A stretch of 64,000 nucleotides of DNA from Winogradskyella sp. PG-2 (GCF_000828715.1 NZ_AP014583.1:1176001-1240000), one strand, 5' to 3'. Shown: positions 43,452 through 53,182, numbered from the stretch's first letter. Notes: generated from the letters alone by a model not told the origin. Program-made: numbers and translations.

Positions 43452-44210
43452 CTAAAAAATGTTCAACATCTTTATGTCGTTAGAAGGAATCCATCCAGTA
43501 GAATTATCTGAAAGTTGAATTTTCATCCAATCTTCATAGGTTTCAAGAACCTGCACCTTTGTTCCTTCATGTAATCTAAACACTTCTTCAGACGTTTTAT
43601 TAGCTTCAGCCTTAACTCTACTTTCTTGAACAAAGACTATTGCAGGATTATCTTTTTTATCTAAATTATCCTTCTGAAAAGCCATAACCACAGAGAAACA
43701 TGCTACAAATAAACTCACAATACTAACAACAAATGCGATTCGTTTTTTAGAAGTAGAATAAGAAAAATGATACATTAAGAATAATAAAACAAATACAAGA
43801 ACTCCTCCTATAGCAAATTTTGCCCAAGCATCTGAATTAAAGGTATTGACCATATTGTTAACGAGTCTTGAAAAACCTACTTGAGGTACTTTATCAATAG
43901 CGTCAATAGTCATATTTTGTGCAAAAGACAAATTGCTTTTTATTTCTTTATCATTTGGGCTGATCAGCAATGCCTTTTCATAATAATAAATACTTGGAGC
44001 AATATTATTAAGCTTATAATTAGCATTGCCAAGATTAAAATATAATTCTGCAGAATGCGTGTCTGAATTTAAAATAGATTCATACTTATCAATAGCTTCA
44101 GCATATTTACTTTCATTATATAACGCATTAGCTTGTTCAAAAACTTTATCGTTTTGAGTAAATCCTAATAGACTTGAACAACATATCAATACAATTACAA
44201 TGATTCTCAT
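43452..44210 (-). CDS. batE: BatE: TPR and SH3 domain membrane protein
   Basis: A 252-residue protein. Signal/anchor at the N terminus (IIVIVLICCSSLLGF), three TPR-type motifs (about residues 22-105: ANALYNESKYAEAIDKYESI, ELYFNLGNANYKLNNIAPSI), two membrane helices (about 135-155 and 162-180), then a C-terminal bacterial SH3 domain (about 192-250: SRVKAEANKTSEEVFRLHEG, WMKIQLSDNSTGWIP). This is the BatE architecture. It is the last gene of the bat operon, ending 1 bp from batD. Confidence 0.85.
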   Translation of the reverse strand: MRIIVIVLICCSSLLGFTQNDKVFEQANALYNESKYAEAIDKYESILNSDTHSAELYFNLGNANYKLNNIAPSIYYYEKALLISPNDKEIKSNLSFAQNMTIDAIDKVPQVGFSRLVNNMVNTFNSDAWAKFAIGGVLVFVLLFLMYHFSYSTSKKRIAFVVSIVSLFVACFSVVMAFQKDNLDKKDNPAIVFVQESRVKAEANKTSEEVFRLHEGTKVQVLETYEDWMKIQLSDNSTGWIPSNDIKMLNIF

Positions 44211-44211
44211 A

Positions 44212-45981
44212 CTATCTCAATTGTTTATCTATTAACGAAATGGTTTGTGCTGCTTTTTCATAATCATTCTGCATAGTTACTTGTGTAATTGGAGTGTAAC
44301 GCGCCAATTCACAATTCTCTAATATTGAAATGAAGTCTGAAACTACATTACCCTCAACATTACGTTCGTGTAATAACTTTTCGATTTTTTCCTTATTAAA
44401 ATCACTTGTCTCAATATTCAATTTAGCCTTTAAATAATTATGTAATGCTTTCTCTAGCGCCACATAAAAGGCTTCTTTTTGGCCTAGTGCTTTTTTTGCA
44501 GCACTCAAATATTTCTTAGCTAAGCGATCTGCTTTTCTAAGACGATTACCTTGAACATCTGCATTACGTTCATCTTGTTTTCTTCTAATTAAAATTGCTA
44601 ATGGTATAGCTAAAAAAGGAAACAAAAGTAATGACCAAAAGCCAGTAGTTTTAAAAAAGGGTTGACTTGTTGTCGTCGTCCAGTTAGATGATGTTTTTAT
44701 AAAGGCAAATGTATTCGTATTTGGTATAACCGTTTGCTTATTATTTGGTTCTGTAGCGTTTACATTGGTAGTCGAAGCTGTAGGACCTTCTAAAACATCA
44801 ATAACAATTTCATCAGAAGTAATTCGTTTATAACTTTCTGTTTTTAAATCAAAATATGAGAATGATATAGTTGGTACAGGGTACTTTCCTCGATATTGAG
44901 GAACAATTGTATAGGTATCTGAAATACTACCTCTCATTCCTGCCAAATTAGTGCGCACATTTTCCTTGTGTTCAGGTTCGTAAACCTCGAGAGCACTTGG
45001 TACAGTTAGTTTAGGTAATTCAAAAAGCTTAAGATTTCCTTTCCCAGAAACTTGTATTTCTGCTTCAAGTGATTCAGTAGCATTTAATTGAGTCTTCGAT
45101 GTATTTACAGTAAAGGAAAAATCACCGACAGCACCAGTGAAATCTGAAGGTTTTCCTTCATCAGGTAATGGTTTTACATTTATAGTTCTACTACCAGCAG
45201 TGACAGTTTTTGGCACTTTAGTCATAAGTTGTCGTCCAAAAATATCGGCTCTACCTGAAGGCACTTCAACTGTAATATCTAATACCAAAGGTTCTAACTT
45301 TAACTTTCCTGTTTTTTGAGGATAGAGTACCGTTTTTCTAAGAATAACATAACGATAATCTTTTCCTTTGTATTCAGCTTTATGAGTTGGAAAACCTTTA
45401 ACTTCTATATTCTGACTCCAAAAATCATTATATCTTGGATTGTCTTTCTCTCGCCAATTACTTACACCAGTTTCTCGAGATACAAATAACTTATAAACAA
45501 CTGTTATTGCTTCATTCAAATAAGGGTTTGCTTTAGAAACTTCAGCAACAAGATGAATATTCTCTGATGCAATATCAGAAGCATCTGGAGCACCATTTGG
45601 TCTGTCAACTGCAGCGGAAACAGTTACTGTAATCGGAAAGGTCTTATAGGTTTCACCTTCAATTTCAATTGTTGCTTGCTTAATTGTAAACTTCCCGCGT
45701 TTTTTTGGCGCTAAAAAATAACTGTAGGTTTTTAAGTATGTCTTTTTGCCGTTATTGTAAGAATTCATTAACGATGTATTTGGACCACCTACAACCGTAA
45801 AATCTTTAAAACTAGGCGGAACAAAATTATCTCCGTCTTGATTCATTTCAAAATCTATTCGTAAACGTTCATTTACGCCTAGTTTTTTCTTACTGACTTT
45901 GGCTTCAAACTTTACTTGTGCAGAAGCAATACTTGTAGCAAGTACTAGGATTAAAACAGATATGTATTTTATGAATTTCAT
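44212..45981 (-). CDS. batD: BatD: oxygen-tolerance family protein
   Basis: A 589-residue envelope protein: signal peptide (ISVLILVLATSIASAQ), large periplasmic beta-sandwich region (about residues 20-430: VGGPNTSLMNSYNNGKKTYLK, GKLKLEPLVLDI, YRGKYPVPTISFSYFD), one transmembrane helix (about 445-462, FWSLLLFPFLAIPLAIL), and a cytoplasmic helical tail (about 470-589). This is the BatD domain plan. It belongs to the aerotolerance operon, whose molecular role is still uncertain. 1 bp separates it from batE. Confidence 0.9.
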   Translation of the reverse strand: MKFIKYISVLILVLATSIASAQVKFEAKVSKKKLGVNERLRIDFEMNQDGDNFVPPSFKDFTVVGGPNTSLMNSYNNGKKTYLKTYSYFLAPKKRGKFTIKQATIEIEGETYKTFPITVTVSAAVDRPNGAPDASDIASENIHLVAEVSKANPYLNEAITVVYKLFVSRETGVSNWREKDNPRYNDFWSQNIEVKGFPTHKAEYKGKDYRYVILRKTVLYPQKTGKLKLEPLVLDITVEVPSGRADIFGRQLMTKVPKTVTAGSRTINVKPLPDEGKPSDFTGAVGDFSFTVNTSKTQLNATESLEAEIQVSGKGNLKLFELPKLTVPSALEVYEPEHKENVRTNLAGMRGSISDTYTIVPQYRGKYPVPTISFSYFDLKTESYKRITSDEIVIDVLEGPTASTTNVNATEPNNKQTVIPNTNTFAFIKTSSNWTTTTSQPFFKTTGFWSLLLFPFLAIPLAILIRRKQDERNADVQGNRLRKADRLAKKYLSAAKKALGQKEAFYVALEKALHNYLKAKLNIETSDFNKEKIEKLLHERNVEGNVVSDFISILENCELARYTPITQVTMQNDYEKAAQTISLIDKQLR

Positions 45982-46021
45982 TATAATAAGAACAATTCTG
46001 GATAACGCATATTACTAAAGA

Positions 46022-46864
46022 TTACCAGTCTTTTTCAGTTTTTATTTTTGCCCCTTTTTGTTTTTCGGCATTCATTTTTTCTTGAACCTTCTGTTCTTGA
46101 TTTTGCATTGCCTCTAAAATATTCTTTATTTGCTGAGGAGACATTTGACCTGGTTTTGATTTAGGCTTTTTATTTTGGTCTTTTTTATCCTTATTACCTT
46201 TACCATCATCCTTTTTATCATCTTTAGGCTTTCCTTTTTCATCTTCCTCGTCTTCACCTTCTTTTTTATCTTTATCTCCTTCGTCTTTTTTATCTTGCTC
46301 GTCCTTGTTTTGGTCTTCTTTCTTTTGCTCGTCTTCTTTATCTTTTTCTTCTTCTTTATCCTCATCCTCTTTATTGTCTTCTCCACCACCATCGTTTTGT
46401 TGCTCAGCACATTCTTTTGCTAAGACATAGTTATAGCGTGTTTCTTCGTCATTCGGATTATTTCTAAGGGCACTTTTAAAAGCTTCGACCGCTTCTTTAC
46501 AAAGTTCGTTCTGCATTAAAATATTACCAATATTATGAAATGCTCTGTGCTTTTCATCTTTACTTACAGCGTTCTTTGCAGCTTCTTGACTTCTAAATAA
46601 AGCTTCTTTAAAACTCCCTTTCCTAAAGTATGTATGAGCTAAATTATAAGCTCCGACTGCTTTACTTGGTGCTTCAGAAATGGCTTTTCTATATTCCATT
46701 TCGGCTTCGATATAATTATCTTCGCCTACTAACTCATTAGCTTTATAAACTAAATTAGTAGCATTTTTTTCTGCTTTTAATTGTGCCTTTTCTGCTTCTT
46801 GTGAAAATCCTGAAAACCCAATTAATAATGCAATAAGAGTTACATAAAATCTCATCTTATTCAT
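46022..46864 (-). CDS. batC: BatC: TPR protein with charged low-complexity tail
   Basis: A 280-residue protein: signal peptide (FYVTLIALLIGFSGFSQ), TPR repeats (about residues 35-150: ANELVGEDNYIEAEMEYRKA, EAVEAFKSALRNNPNDEETRYNY), then a long low-complexity segment of Asp/Glu/Lys (about 155-230), then a helical QEQKVQEKMNAE end. Low-complexity charged tails are common in BatC. Its start overlaps the stop of the upstream extra gene by 8 bp, so the two are translationally coupled. Confidence 0.88.
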   Translation of the reverse strand: MNKMRFYVTLIALLIGFSGFSQEAEKAQLKAEKNATNLVYKANELVGEDNYIEAEMEYRKAISEAPSKAVGAYNLAHTYFRKGSFKEALFRSQEAAKNAVSKDEKHRAFHNIGNILMQNELCKEAVEAFKSALRNNPNDEETRYNYVLAKECAEQQNDGGGEDNKEDEDKEEEKDKEDEQKKEDQNKDEQDKKDEGDKDKKEGEDEEDEKGKPKDDKKDDGKGNKDKKDQNKKPKSKPGQMSPQQIKNILEAMQNQEQKVQEKMNAEKQKGAKIKTEKDW

Positions 46865-47360
46865 TTTTTAATTTAAATTCTGTTTGAAGATAAATAGCTT
46901 GCCATTTGCCTTCTTTATAACTACCTACAGTAAATCTGTAGGTCTCGTCATCTATATATTCCCAGCAATCTGTTACCGTAGATTCACCATACTTGTAACT
47001 ATACCATATGTTGTTATTTTCTATGGTAACGATGCCTTGAGTTACTCCTCCAAAAATATCGAATTCCCAGAACTCAATTTTACCTTTATTAGAATTATAT
47101 TGTCTAATACCATGGTTTCTATTGCCATATTCGGTTTGCTCTTGGTTTGTATATCCTTTTGAGTCTGCCTTAATAATAGATTTATTTAAGTCGAATGCAA
47201 AAGTAACTTCTTGTTTAAATTTAGTTCCGTTAGACCATTCTCCTTCGGCAAACCATGTCTTATTGACTAAATTTTCAAAACCAAGTAATTGACTACCTTG
47301 ACTCACACCCAAAAGAGGTATCAAAATAATTAGAAACCAGTATTTATTTATTTTAGTCAT
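46857..47360 (-). CDS. Secreted protein of unknown function inserted between batB and batC
   Basis: A 167-residue exported protein: signal peptide (KYWFLIILIPLLGVSQ), then a beta-barrel-like domain with WFAEGEWSNGTKFKQEVTF, IEFWEFDIFGGVTQG, IWYSYKYGESTVTDCWEYI and FTVGSYKEGKWQAIYLQTEF. The pattern of repeated aromatic strands resembles small lipocalin-like or THAP4-type beta barrels (weak). It is not a canonical Bat protein, but it overlaps batC by 8 bp and so belongs to the same transcript. Function unknown. Confidence 0.75.
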   Translation of the reverse strand: MTKINKYWFLIILIPLLGVSQGSQLLGFENLVNKTWFAEGEWSNGTKFKQEVTFAFDLNKSIIKADSKGYTNQEQTEYGNRNHGIRQYNSNKGKIEFWEFDIFGGVTQGIVTIENNNIWYSYKYGESTVTDCWEYIDDETYRFTVGSYKEGKWQAIYLQTEFKLKNE

Positions 47361-47409
47361 TATAATTTAAAGTTAGTAAACCCTGTCTTCATATAGCGTT
47401 AAAGAATAT

Positions 47410-48447
47410 CTAAAAGTTCTCATTGAACAAATTCAATTTCTTTAACCATGCTGTTTTTCGTTCTAAGAAAAATATATCAATAAATAACAACAAAATTCCT
47501 AAGCCCAAAAACCATTGAAATTGATCTTTAAAGTCTGCTATTTGTTTAGACTCAAATTCCTTCTTGTCCATTTTGTCTAATACATCTTTAATGGTATCTA
47601 CAACTTCTGCTGTATTGCTCCCATTAACATAAACACCATTAGTTTCTTCAGCAATTTCTCTTAGAGTCGCTTCATCTAAACGGGTAATTACTGTTTCACC
47701 TTTATTGTCTTTCTTATAGTTTAATACCACACCATTCCTTTTAATTGGTATTGGACCGCCTTTTACGTCACCAACACCAACGGTTAAGATTCTTATACCT
47801 TCATCGTTAGCTTCTTCAGCAATATCAACAGCTTCACCTCCATGATCCTCACCATCTGAAATGATAATTAAAATCCTGTTTGTTTGTTCTTCATCATCAT
47901 AATATGTTTTTGCCAGCTGAATTGCTTCATGTATTGCTGTACCTTGTGAAGACAACATATCTGTATTCATATTCTGCAAAAACATCTTTGCAGATGCATA
48001 GTCTGTTGTGATTGGTAATTGCGGAAAAGCTTTACCTGCATAAGCAATAATACCTACACGATCACTAGCTAAACTATTTATAATTTGCGTAACTAATTGT
48101 TTAGATTTTTCCAATCGATTTGGAGCAATATCTTCTGCCAACATACTTTTAGAAACATCTACTGCAAAAACAATATCTACACCTTGGCTACGAACGGTTT
48201 CTAGCTTAGTCCCTATTTTTGGATTCACTAGTGCTAATGATAAACAAGCAAAAGCACCACACAAAACCAATATCTTTAATATACTTTTAAAAAATGATTG
48301 ATTAGGACTTAATCGTTTTAATAAACCACTATCCGCAAACTTTTTCTGAGCTGAACGCCTCCATATCTGAAGAAATAAAAACAACAGAATAATTACTGGG
48401 ATAACCAGTAAAGTCCAAAACCATATTTTTTCATCGAGTCTAAACAA
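47410..48447 (-). CDS. batB: BatB: VWA domain membrane protein
   Basis: A 345-residue protein with N-terminal transmembrane helices (about residues 9-27 and 55-75), a von Willebrand A domain (about 88-290) with MIDAS motif DVSKS (97-101), a SDGEDHGG segment, and a C-terminal helix (about 312-330). Acts in the inner membrane with the VWA domain facing the periplasm in Bat models. Overlaps batA by 8 bp. Confidence 0.92.
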   Translation of the reverse strand: MFRLDEKIWFWTLLVIPVIILLFLFLQIWRRSAQKKFADSGLLKRLSPNQSFFKSILKILVLCGAFACLSLALVNPKIGTKLETVRSQGVDIVFAVDVSKSMLAEDIAPNRLEKSKQLVTQIINSLASDRVGIIAYAGKAFPQLPITTDYASAKMFLQNMNTDMLSSQGTAIHEAIQLAKTYYDDEEQTNRILIIISDGEDHGGEAVDIAEEANDEGIRILTVGVGDVKGGPIPIKRNGVVLNYKKDNKGETVITRLDEATLREIAEETNGVYVNGSNTAEVVDTIKDVLDKMDKKEFESKQIADFKDQFQWFLGLGILLLFIDIFFLERKTAWLKKLNLFNENF

Positions 48448-49447
48448 AGCTTCTAAATATTGTATTTCTTAATAGTAATTCAATTAACAAAAGTAAACCA
48501 GCTAGTAACACTATAGGTCTGTATTTTTCTTCGTAATTGTAATACTTTTTTTCTTCTATTTCTGTTTTTTCGAGTTTATTAATCTCGTCATATATTTCAG
48601 CTAACTTTTTATTATTAGTCGCCCTAAAGTATTTTCCATTAGTCACTTCTGCAATCTCCTTGAGTAAATCCTCATCAATTTCTACTTGGGAGCGTCCATA
48701 TATAAATGATCCATTAGGGTTTTGACGAACTGGTGATAGTGCCATTCCATTAGTACCCAAGCCTATAGTGTAAACTTTAACACCATACTCTACAGCTAAT
48801 TCGCTAGCAATTTTAGGATCAATAAACCCTGAATTATTAACACCATCAGTTAACAGAATAATTACTTTACTTTTTGCTCTACTATCTTTTAAGCGATTTA
48901 CAGAAGTGGCTAGTCCCATTCCTATTGCTGTACCTCCTTCTATAATGGTATTATATTTTATATCTCTAAGTGAGCGCTGTACTATAGATTTATCACTGGT
49001 AATTGGTGTTTTTGTATAAGCCTCACCTGCATATTCCACTAAACCAATACGATCATTAGGGCGACCATCTATAAAATCTGCAGCAACTTTCTTTAAAGCT
49101 TCTAGTCTATTTGGAAGCAAGTCTTTAGCAAGCATACTTGCAGAAACATCAATAGACATAACAATATCAATTCCTCGGGTTGTTTTAGTTTTTGTAGACA
49201 CATCAACTGTTCTTGGTCTCGCTAAAGCAGTTATTAATAAACCTAAAGCAATTAATCGCAATGCAAAAAGTAAGTGTCTTAATTTAGACCAAATTGATGA
49301 TGCTGTTTTAAAGCCTTTAATACTAGATATTTTAAGCTCAGCCGTTTGCTTTTTATGCTTAAAGACATACCAAACTATTGCTATTGGTAAAAACAATAGC
49401 AGCCAGAATAATTCTTTATTTAAAAATTCTATGTTCTCAAACATCAT
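48440..49447 (-). CDS. batA: BatA: VWA domain membrane protein
   Basis: A 335-residue protein like BatB: helices at about residues 11-30 and 58-76, a VWA domain (about 90-290) with MIDAS DVSAS (100-104), TDGVNNSG and a C-terminal helix near 312-330 (PIVLLAGLLLLIELLL). It and BatB are probably partners. Overlaps the upstream gene by 4 bp. Confidence 0.92.
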   Translation of the reverse strand: MMFENIEFLNKELFWLLLFLPIAIVWYVFKHKKQTAELKISSIKGFKTASSIWSKLRHLLFALRLIALGLLITALARPRTVDVSTKTKTTRGIDIVMSIDVSASMLAKDLLPNRLEALKKVAADFIDGRPNDRIGLVEYAGEAYTKTPITSDKSIVQRSLRDIKYNTIIEGGTAIGMGLATSVNRLKDSRAKSKVIILLTDGVNNSGFIDPKIASELAVEYGVKVYTIGLGTNGMALSPVRQNPNGSFIYGRSQVEIDEDLLKEIAEVTNGKYFRATNNKKLAEIYDEINKLEKTEIEEKKYYNYEEKYRPIVLLAGLLLLIELLLRNTIFRSFV

Positions 49448-51117
49448 TCTTGGTCTTCAACTAATTCGTCTGGTTTAAGTTCTATTGAATCTATAATACG
49501 TTGCACCATATCATCTGCATAATCATCATCTTGTGGCCATGTAAGTATCACTTGCTGTAACACATTTTCATTAGAAAACATAAATAATGCATATTCAGCT
49601 TTCATAACGTGGTCTGTATTTGGCACTTTTATATTTAATGTTCCAAAAGTTTTTAATCCTTCTGCAGCATTTGGTGTAATGAATTGATCCCTTTTAACGG
49701 TAATATCAGTAGCACCTTTGGATTCAAAACCTTGAATACTACCTTCGGATATTTTTAATAAGTCAAAGGTTGGGTTTTCAGTCTCCTTTGTTTGGGCTTC
49801 TTGCTTAGGCACGTTTAAAGTAGTAGTATTAACAGCTATGCTGAATATATCTAACATTGAACCATACATAAAGGTTGTCATTGTCATTTGTTCTTCAGCG
49901 CCTTCAGGAATTGGAGAATCAACACGTTTTAAAACTCTTGGAGTTTCAATATAAACTGGCGGAAAACCATATGCACTTTCTACCCAATTACCTTCTAACA
50001 GTTCTTTACTTTCATGGCCAATTATTGTATCCTTTACATAATTAAAGCCATATTTTATACCAAAGCCAACAAGAGTGGCAATAATAAGGAACAAGGAAAT
50101 AGCAACAGTTAGAATGATCTTTCTTCTCTTCTTTTTACGCTCTTGTTCTTCTCTGTATTGTTGGTCTAGTAATTTTTCTTCTTCGGACGGTTCTGGTAAA
50201 CTTTCCTTTACATGATCTATTTCTTTATCTATAGTAGTTTTATCCATTTCAGCAAGTGCTGTATCTGGAGCAGATTTTGCGAACTTCACCAAATCGGCAC
50301 GTTTTAAAATAGATTCAAGATTTTTAATAGTGTCTTTTGAAAGGTCAATTTGATTACCATCTTTTAATAGTTGAAGTCTAGAAATTAACTCGTCTGTTGT
50401 ACTTTCTAAAGCCCGATCATAAACTTTCTCATCCAAATATTTTCTAATAATAAAGGTCAATTCGGAATAATAATCTTTGACTTCTGCACGTATTAGATAT
50501 TGACTTTCATCTAATTTCTGTAATGCTAATTTTGCACGATCATAAGGTGCTAATAATGCAATCTCCTCTTCTTCAGTCAATGGTTTCTTTCTCCATATAA
50601 ACCAATATAATAAGAATGCTACAAATGCTATAGCTGCAAGAATTCCGAGTAACCATTTCCACCAATTACCTCCTGTTTTTTCAACTTCAATGATTGGTTT
50701 TATATCATATAGCTTTTGCTTAGTCGTATCTACTTTAATTGTATTTACATCTACACGTAATGAATCTGTGAAAAATGGTTTGTCACCAATAATTACTTTT
50801 TGTCTAGGTATGGTATATGAGCCTGAATCGAATTGTGTCAGTTTATATATTCTCGACAAAAGAAATTTCGCGTCCTTTTTTGTGGTATCAATTTTTAAAG
50901 CCTCAACTGATTCTAATGGCATAAACGTTTGCCCTTCAGGAAAAACTACTAAGGCAGACGAATCTACTTCTACTTTAATCTTATAGTTAATTTGTTCGCC
51001 TATTCTAATTTTTGTAGTATCAACTTCAGTTTTAACTTGTGAAAAAGAAAACAAAGAATATAGAACAAAGCACAAACACAAAGCCAACTTTTTGACTTTG
51101 CTATTATCCCAATCCAT
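49444..51117 (-). CDS. BatD-like/DUF4381-type membrane protein of the bat operon
   Basis: A 557-residue protein upstream of batA. A signal peptide (LALCLCFVLYSLFSFSQ) is followed by a BatD-like N-terminal beta-sandwich (IRIGEQINYKIKVEVDSSALV), a transmembrane helix (about residues 152-176, WKWLLGILAAIAFVAFLLYW), a cytoplasmic helical stretch (ALLAPYDRAKLALQKLDE), a second membrane helix (about 335-360) and a C-terminal soluble domain. In other Bacteroidota this position is filled by a DUF4381-like protein. ATG 51117 is preferred over 51141/51138, because the intervening 21 bp is a 7-bp tandem repeat. Confidence 0.8.
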   Translation of the reverse strand: MDWDNSKVKKLALCLCFVLYSLFSFSQVKTEVDTTKIRIGEQINYKIKVEVDSSALVVFPEGQTFMPLESVEALKIDTTKKDAKFLLSRIYKLTQFDSGSYTIPRQKVIIGDKPFFTDSLRVDVNTIKVDTTKQKLYDIKPIIEVEKTGGNWWKWLLGILAAIAFVAFLLYWFIWRKKPLTEEEEIALLAPYDRAKLALQKLDESQYLIRAEVKDYYSELTFIIRKYLDEKVYDRALESTTDELISRLQLLKDGNQIDLSKDTIKNLESILKRADLVKFAKSAPDTALAEMDKTTIDKEIDHVKESLPEPSEEEKLLDQQYREEQERKKKRRKIILTVAISLFLIIATLVGFGIKYGFNYVKDTIIGHESKELLEGNWVESAYGFPPVYIETPRVLKRVDSPIPEGAEEQMTMTTFMYGSMLDIFSIAVNTTTLNVPKQEAQTKETENPTFDLLKISEGSIQGFESKGATDITVKRDQFITPNAAEGLKTFGTLNIKVPNTDHVMKAEYALFMFSNENVLQQVILTWPQDDDYADDMVQRIIDSIELKPDELVEDQE

Positions 51118-51138
51118 AATTCGTAATTCGTAATTCAT
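51118..51138. repeat. Three tandem 7-bp units (AATTCGT x2, AATTCAT)
   Basis: AATTCGT at 51118-51124 and 51125-51131, then AATTCAT at 51132-51138. It sits at the start of the gene at 49444-51117, between its candidate start codons. Copy-number change in 7-bp steps would shift the upstream start codons out of frame but leave ATG 51117 unaffected. Confidence 0.6.
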
Positions 51139-51145
51139 CATGTAT

Positions 51146-52012
51146 TTATCCTCTTCTTTTGAAATAACCCAATAGCTTCTTTACATAACTTTCATCAACA
51201 CGACAATCAATTGTGCCTGCTCCTGATTTTGTAAATGTGTCTTTAAAGTAGTCCACTTTTTCATTGTAATACTTACTATAATTATGTCTTACTTTTTTAG
51301 ATGATGTGTTTACTAACATTAACTCACCAGATTCCTCGTCTTCCATTTGTACCATACCTATGTTTGGAATAGCTTCCTCATGTTTATCGTAAATTCTTAT
51401 CCCAGTAATATCATGACGTCCTGCTGCAATTTTTAAATTTTGCTTGTAGTCATCTGCTATAAAATCGGATAACACAAAAACAATAGCCTTCTTTTTCATC
51501 ACATTAGATAAAAATTTAAAGGATTCAGCAATATTAGTGTTTTTACTTTTTGGTTTGAATTCTAATAACTCTCTTATAATTCTTAAGACATGTGAACGTC
51601 CTTTCTTTGGAGGAATATAAAGTTCTATCTCATCTGAGAACAAAATCAACCCTATTTTATCATTATTCTGCGTTGCAGAAAAAGCTAATGTTGCAGCTAT
51701 TTCAGTAACAATCTCGTCTTTAAACTGATTTTTTGTTCCAAATAGTTTACTGCCAGAAACATCAGCCATAAGCATCATGGTTAACTCGCGTTCTTCTTCA
51801 AAAACTTTAATGTAAGGTTCTCTAAAACGTGCAGTCACATTCCAATCAATATTTCTTACATCATCACCATATTGGTATTGACGAACTTCAGAAAAAGTCA
51901 TACCACGGCCTTTGAAGGTTGAATGATATTCTCCTCCAAATATATGGTCAGACAAACGACGTGTCTTAATCTCTATTTTTCGTACTTTTTTTAGAAGTTC
52001 TTTAGTATCCAT
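51146..52012 (-). CDS. DUF58 domain-containing protein
   Basis: A 288-residue cytoplasmic protein of the DUF58 family, recognised by RRLSDHIFGGEYHSTFKGRG, FSEVRQYQYGDDVRNIDWNVTARF split across the conserved core, and a VWA-like region with MADVSGSKLFG and FVLSDFIADDY. DUF58 proteins pair with MoxR ATPases, and this gene follows moxR by 75 bp. The gap contains an imperfect hairpin at 52044-52061. No lesion. Confidence 0.92.
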   Translation of the reverse strand: MDTKELLKKVRKIEIKTRRLSDHIFGGEYHSTFKGRGMTFSEVRQYQYGDDVRNIDWNVTARFREPYIKVFEEERELTMMLMADVSGSKLFGTKNQFKDEIVTEIAATLAFSATQNNDKIGLILFSDEIELYIPPKKGRSHVLRIIRELLEFKPKSKNTNIAESFKFLSNVMKKKAIVFVLSDFIADDYKQNLKIAAGRHDITGIRIYDKHEEAIPNIGMVQMEDEESGELMLVNTSSKKVRHNYSKYYNEKVDYFKDTFTKSGAGTIDCRVDESYVKKLLGYFKRRG

Positions 52013-52087
52013 TTCTCAATTTTCGATTGAAGATTGTTGATTTACGATTTTTTGAAATCGTCATTCGTTATTCTCAAATCTTAAATT

Positions 52088-53089
52088 CTAAGGCACCTCG
52101 ATTTCGTTTACAATCTTGTTTATAATGTCTTCTGAAGTGACATTCTCTGCCTCAGCTTCGTAAGTTATCCCAATTCTATGGCGTAATACATCGTGTACAA
52201 CAGCTCTAACATCCTCAGGAATTACATATCCTCTTCTTTTAATAAAAGCATAACATTTAGCTGCAGTTGCTAAGTTGATACTTCCACGAGGAGACGCACC
52301 AAAAGAAATCAACGCTTTTAAATCACCTAGTTTATATTTTTCAGGATAACGGGTTGCGAAAATAATATCTAAAATATATTTCTCAATTTTTTCATCCATG
52401 TAGACTTCTCGAACAGCTTTTTGAGCACTTAAAATCTGAGCTACAGAAACCACAGGATTAACTTTATCATAAGACCCTTTTAAGTTTGCTCTTACAATTT
52501 GTTGTTCGTCGTCTATTGTTGGATAATCAATAACCGTTTTTAACATAAAACGATCCACTTGTGCTTCTGGCAAAGGATAAGTTCCTTCTTGCTCAACTGG
52601 ATTTTGAGTTGCCATTACCAAGAATGGTTTGTCTAAAATAAAAGTTTCATCACCAATAGTCACCTGCTTTTCTTGCATGGCTTCTAATAAAGCCGATTGC
52701 ACTTTGGCTGGAGCCCTATTAATCTCATCTGCTAAAACGAAGTTGGCGAAAATTGGACCTTTCTTAATCGTAAAGTCATTTTCTTTAATGTTGTATATCA
52801 AAGTACCTACAACATCTGCAGGTAATAAGTCTGGGGTAAATTGTATTCTACTAAAACTTGCATCTATCGCTTTAGAGAGCGTATTAATCGCTAAAGTCTT
52901 TGCTAATCCTGGCACACCTTCTAATAAAATATGACCTTGACCTAGTAGTCCAATTAGCAAACGTTCTATCATATGCTTTTGACCAACAATAACCTTATTC
53001 ATCTCTAAGGTTAATAAGTCTACAAATGCACTTTCTTTCTCTATCTTTTCATTAATTGACTTAATATCAATTGTACTCGTTTCTTCCAT
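52088..53089 (-). CDS. MoxR family AAA+ ATPase
   Basis: A 333-residue AAA+ ATPase, first gene of the bat operon. Walker A GVPGLAKT (residues 58-65), Walker B LADEIN (118-123), sensor-type MATQNPVEQEGTYPLPEAQ, and the C-terminal lid with FGASPRGSINLATAAKCYAF. MoxR proteins act as chaperone-like partners of VWA proteins, which fits the neighbouring BatA/BatB and DUF58. It is usual for Bacteroidota to have moxR-DUF58-bat in this order. Confidence 0.95.
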   Translation of the reverse strand: MEETSTIDIKSINEKIEKESAFVDLLTLEMNKVIVGQKHMIERLLIGLLGQGHILLEGVPGLAKTLAINTLSKAIDASFSRIQFTPDLLPADVVGTLIYNIKENDFTIKKGPIFANFVLADEINRAPAKVQSALLEAMQEKQVTIGDETFILDKPFLVMATQNPVEQEGTYPLPEAQVDRFMLKTVIDYPTIDDEQQIVRANLKGSYDKVNPVVSVAQILSAQKAVREVYMDEKIEKYILDIIFATRYPEKYKLGDLKALISFGASPRGSINLATAAKCYAFIKRRGYVIPEDVRAVVHDVLRHRIGITYEAEAENVTSEDIINKIVNEIEVP

Positions 53090-53182
53090 GTTTATTCTAT
53101 TTAAGAGCTAAACTATTTTTAGTAATTTTTTCGAAGATGCAAAATGTTAAAATTATTCGTTATTTGCTGTTAACAATTGGTT

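Noticed and set aside
46126..46423. Lys-rich and Phe/Leu-rich frames overlapping batC on both strands
   Set aside because: They are mirror readings of the GAAGAT/AAAGAT-type repeats that encode the Asp/Glu/Lys tail of BatC; not independent genes.
52044..52061. Hairpin ACGATTT-TTTG-AAATCGT between moxR and DUF58 as a terminator
   Set aside because: 7-bp AT-rich stem without a clear U tract, in a stretch of repetitive AT-rich sequence within an operon; attenuation is possible but not supported.
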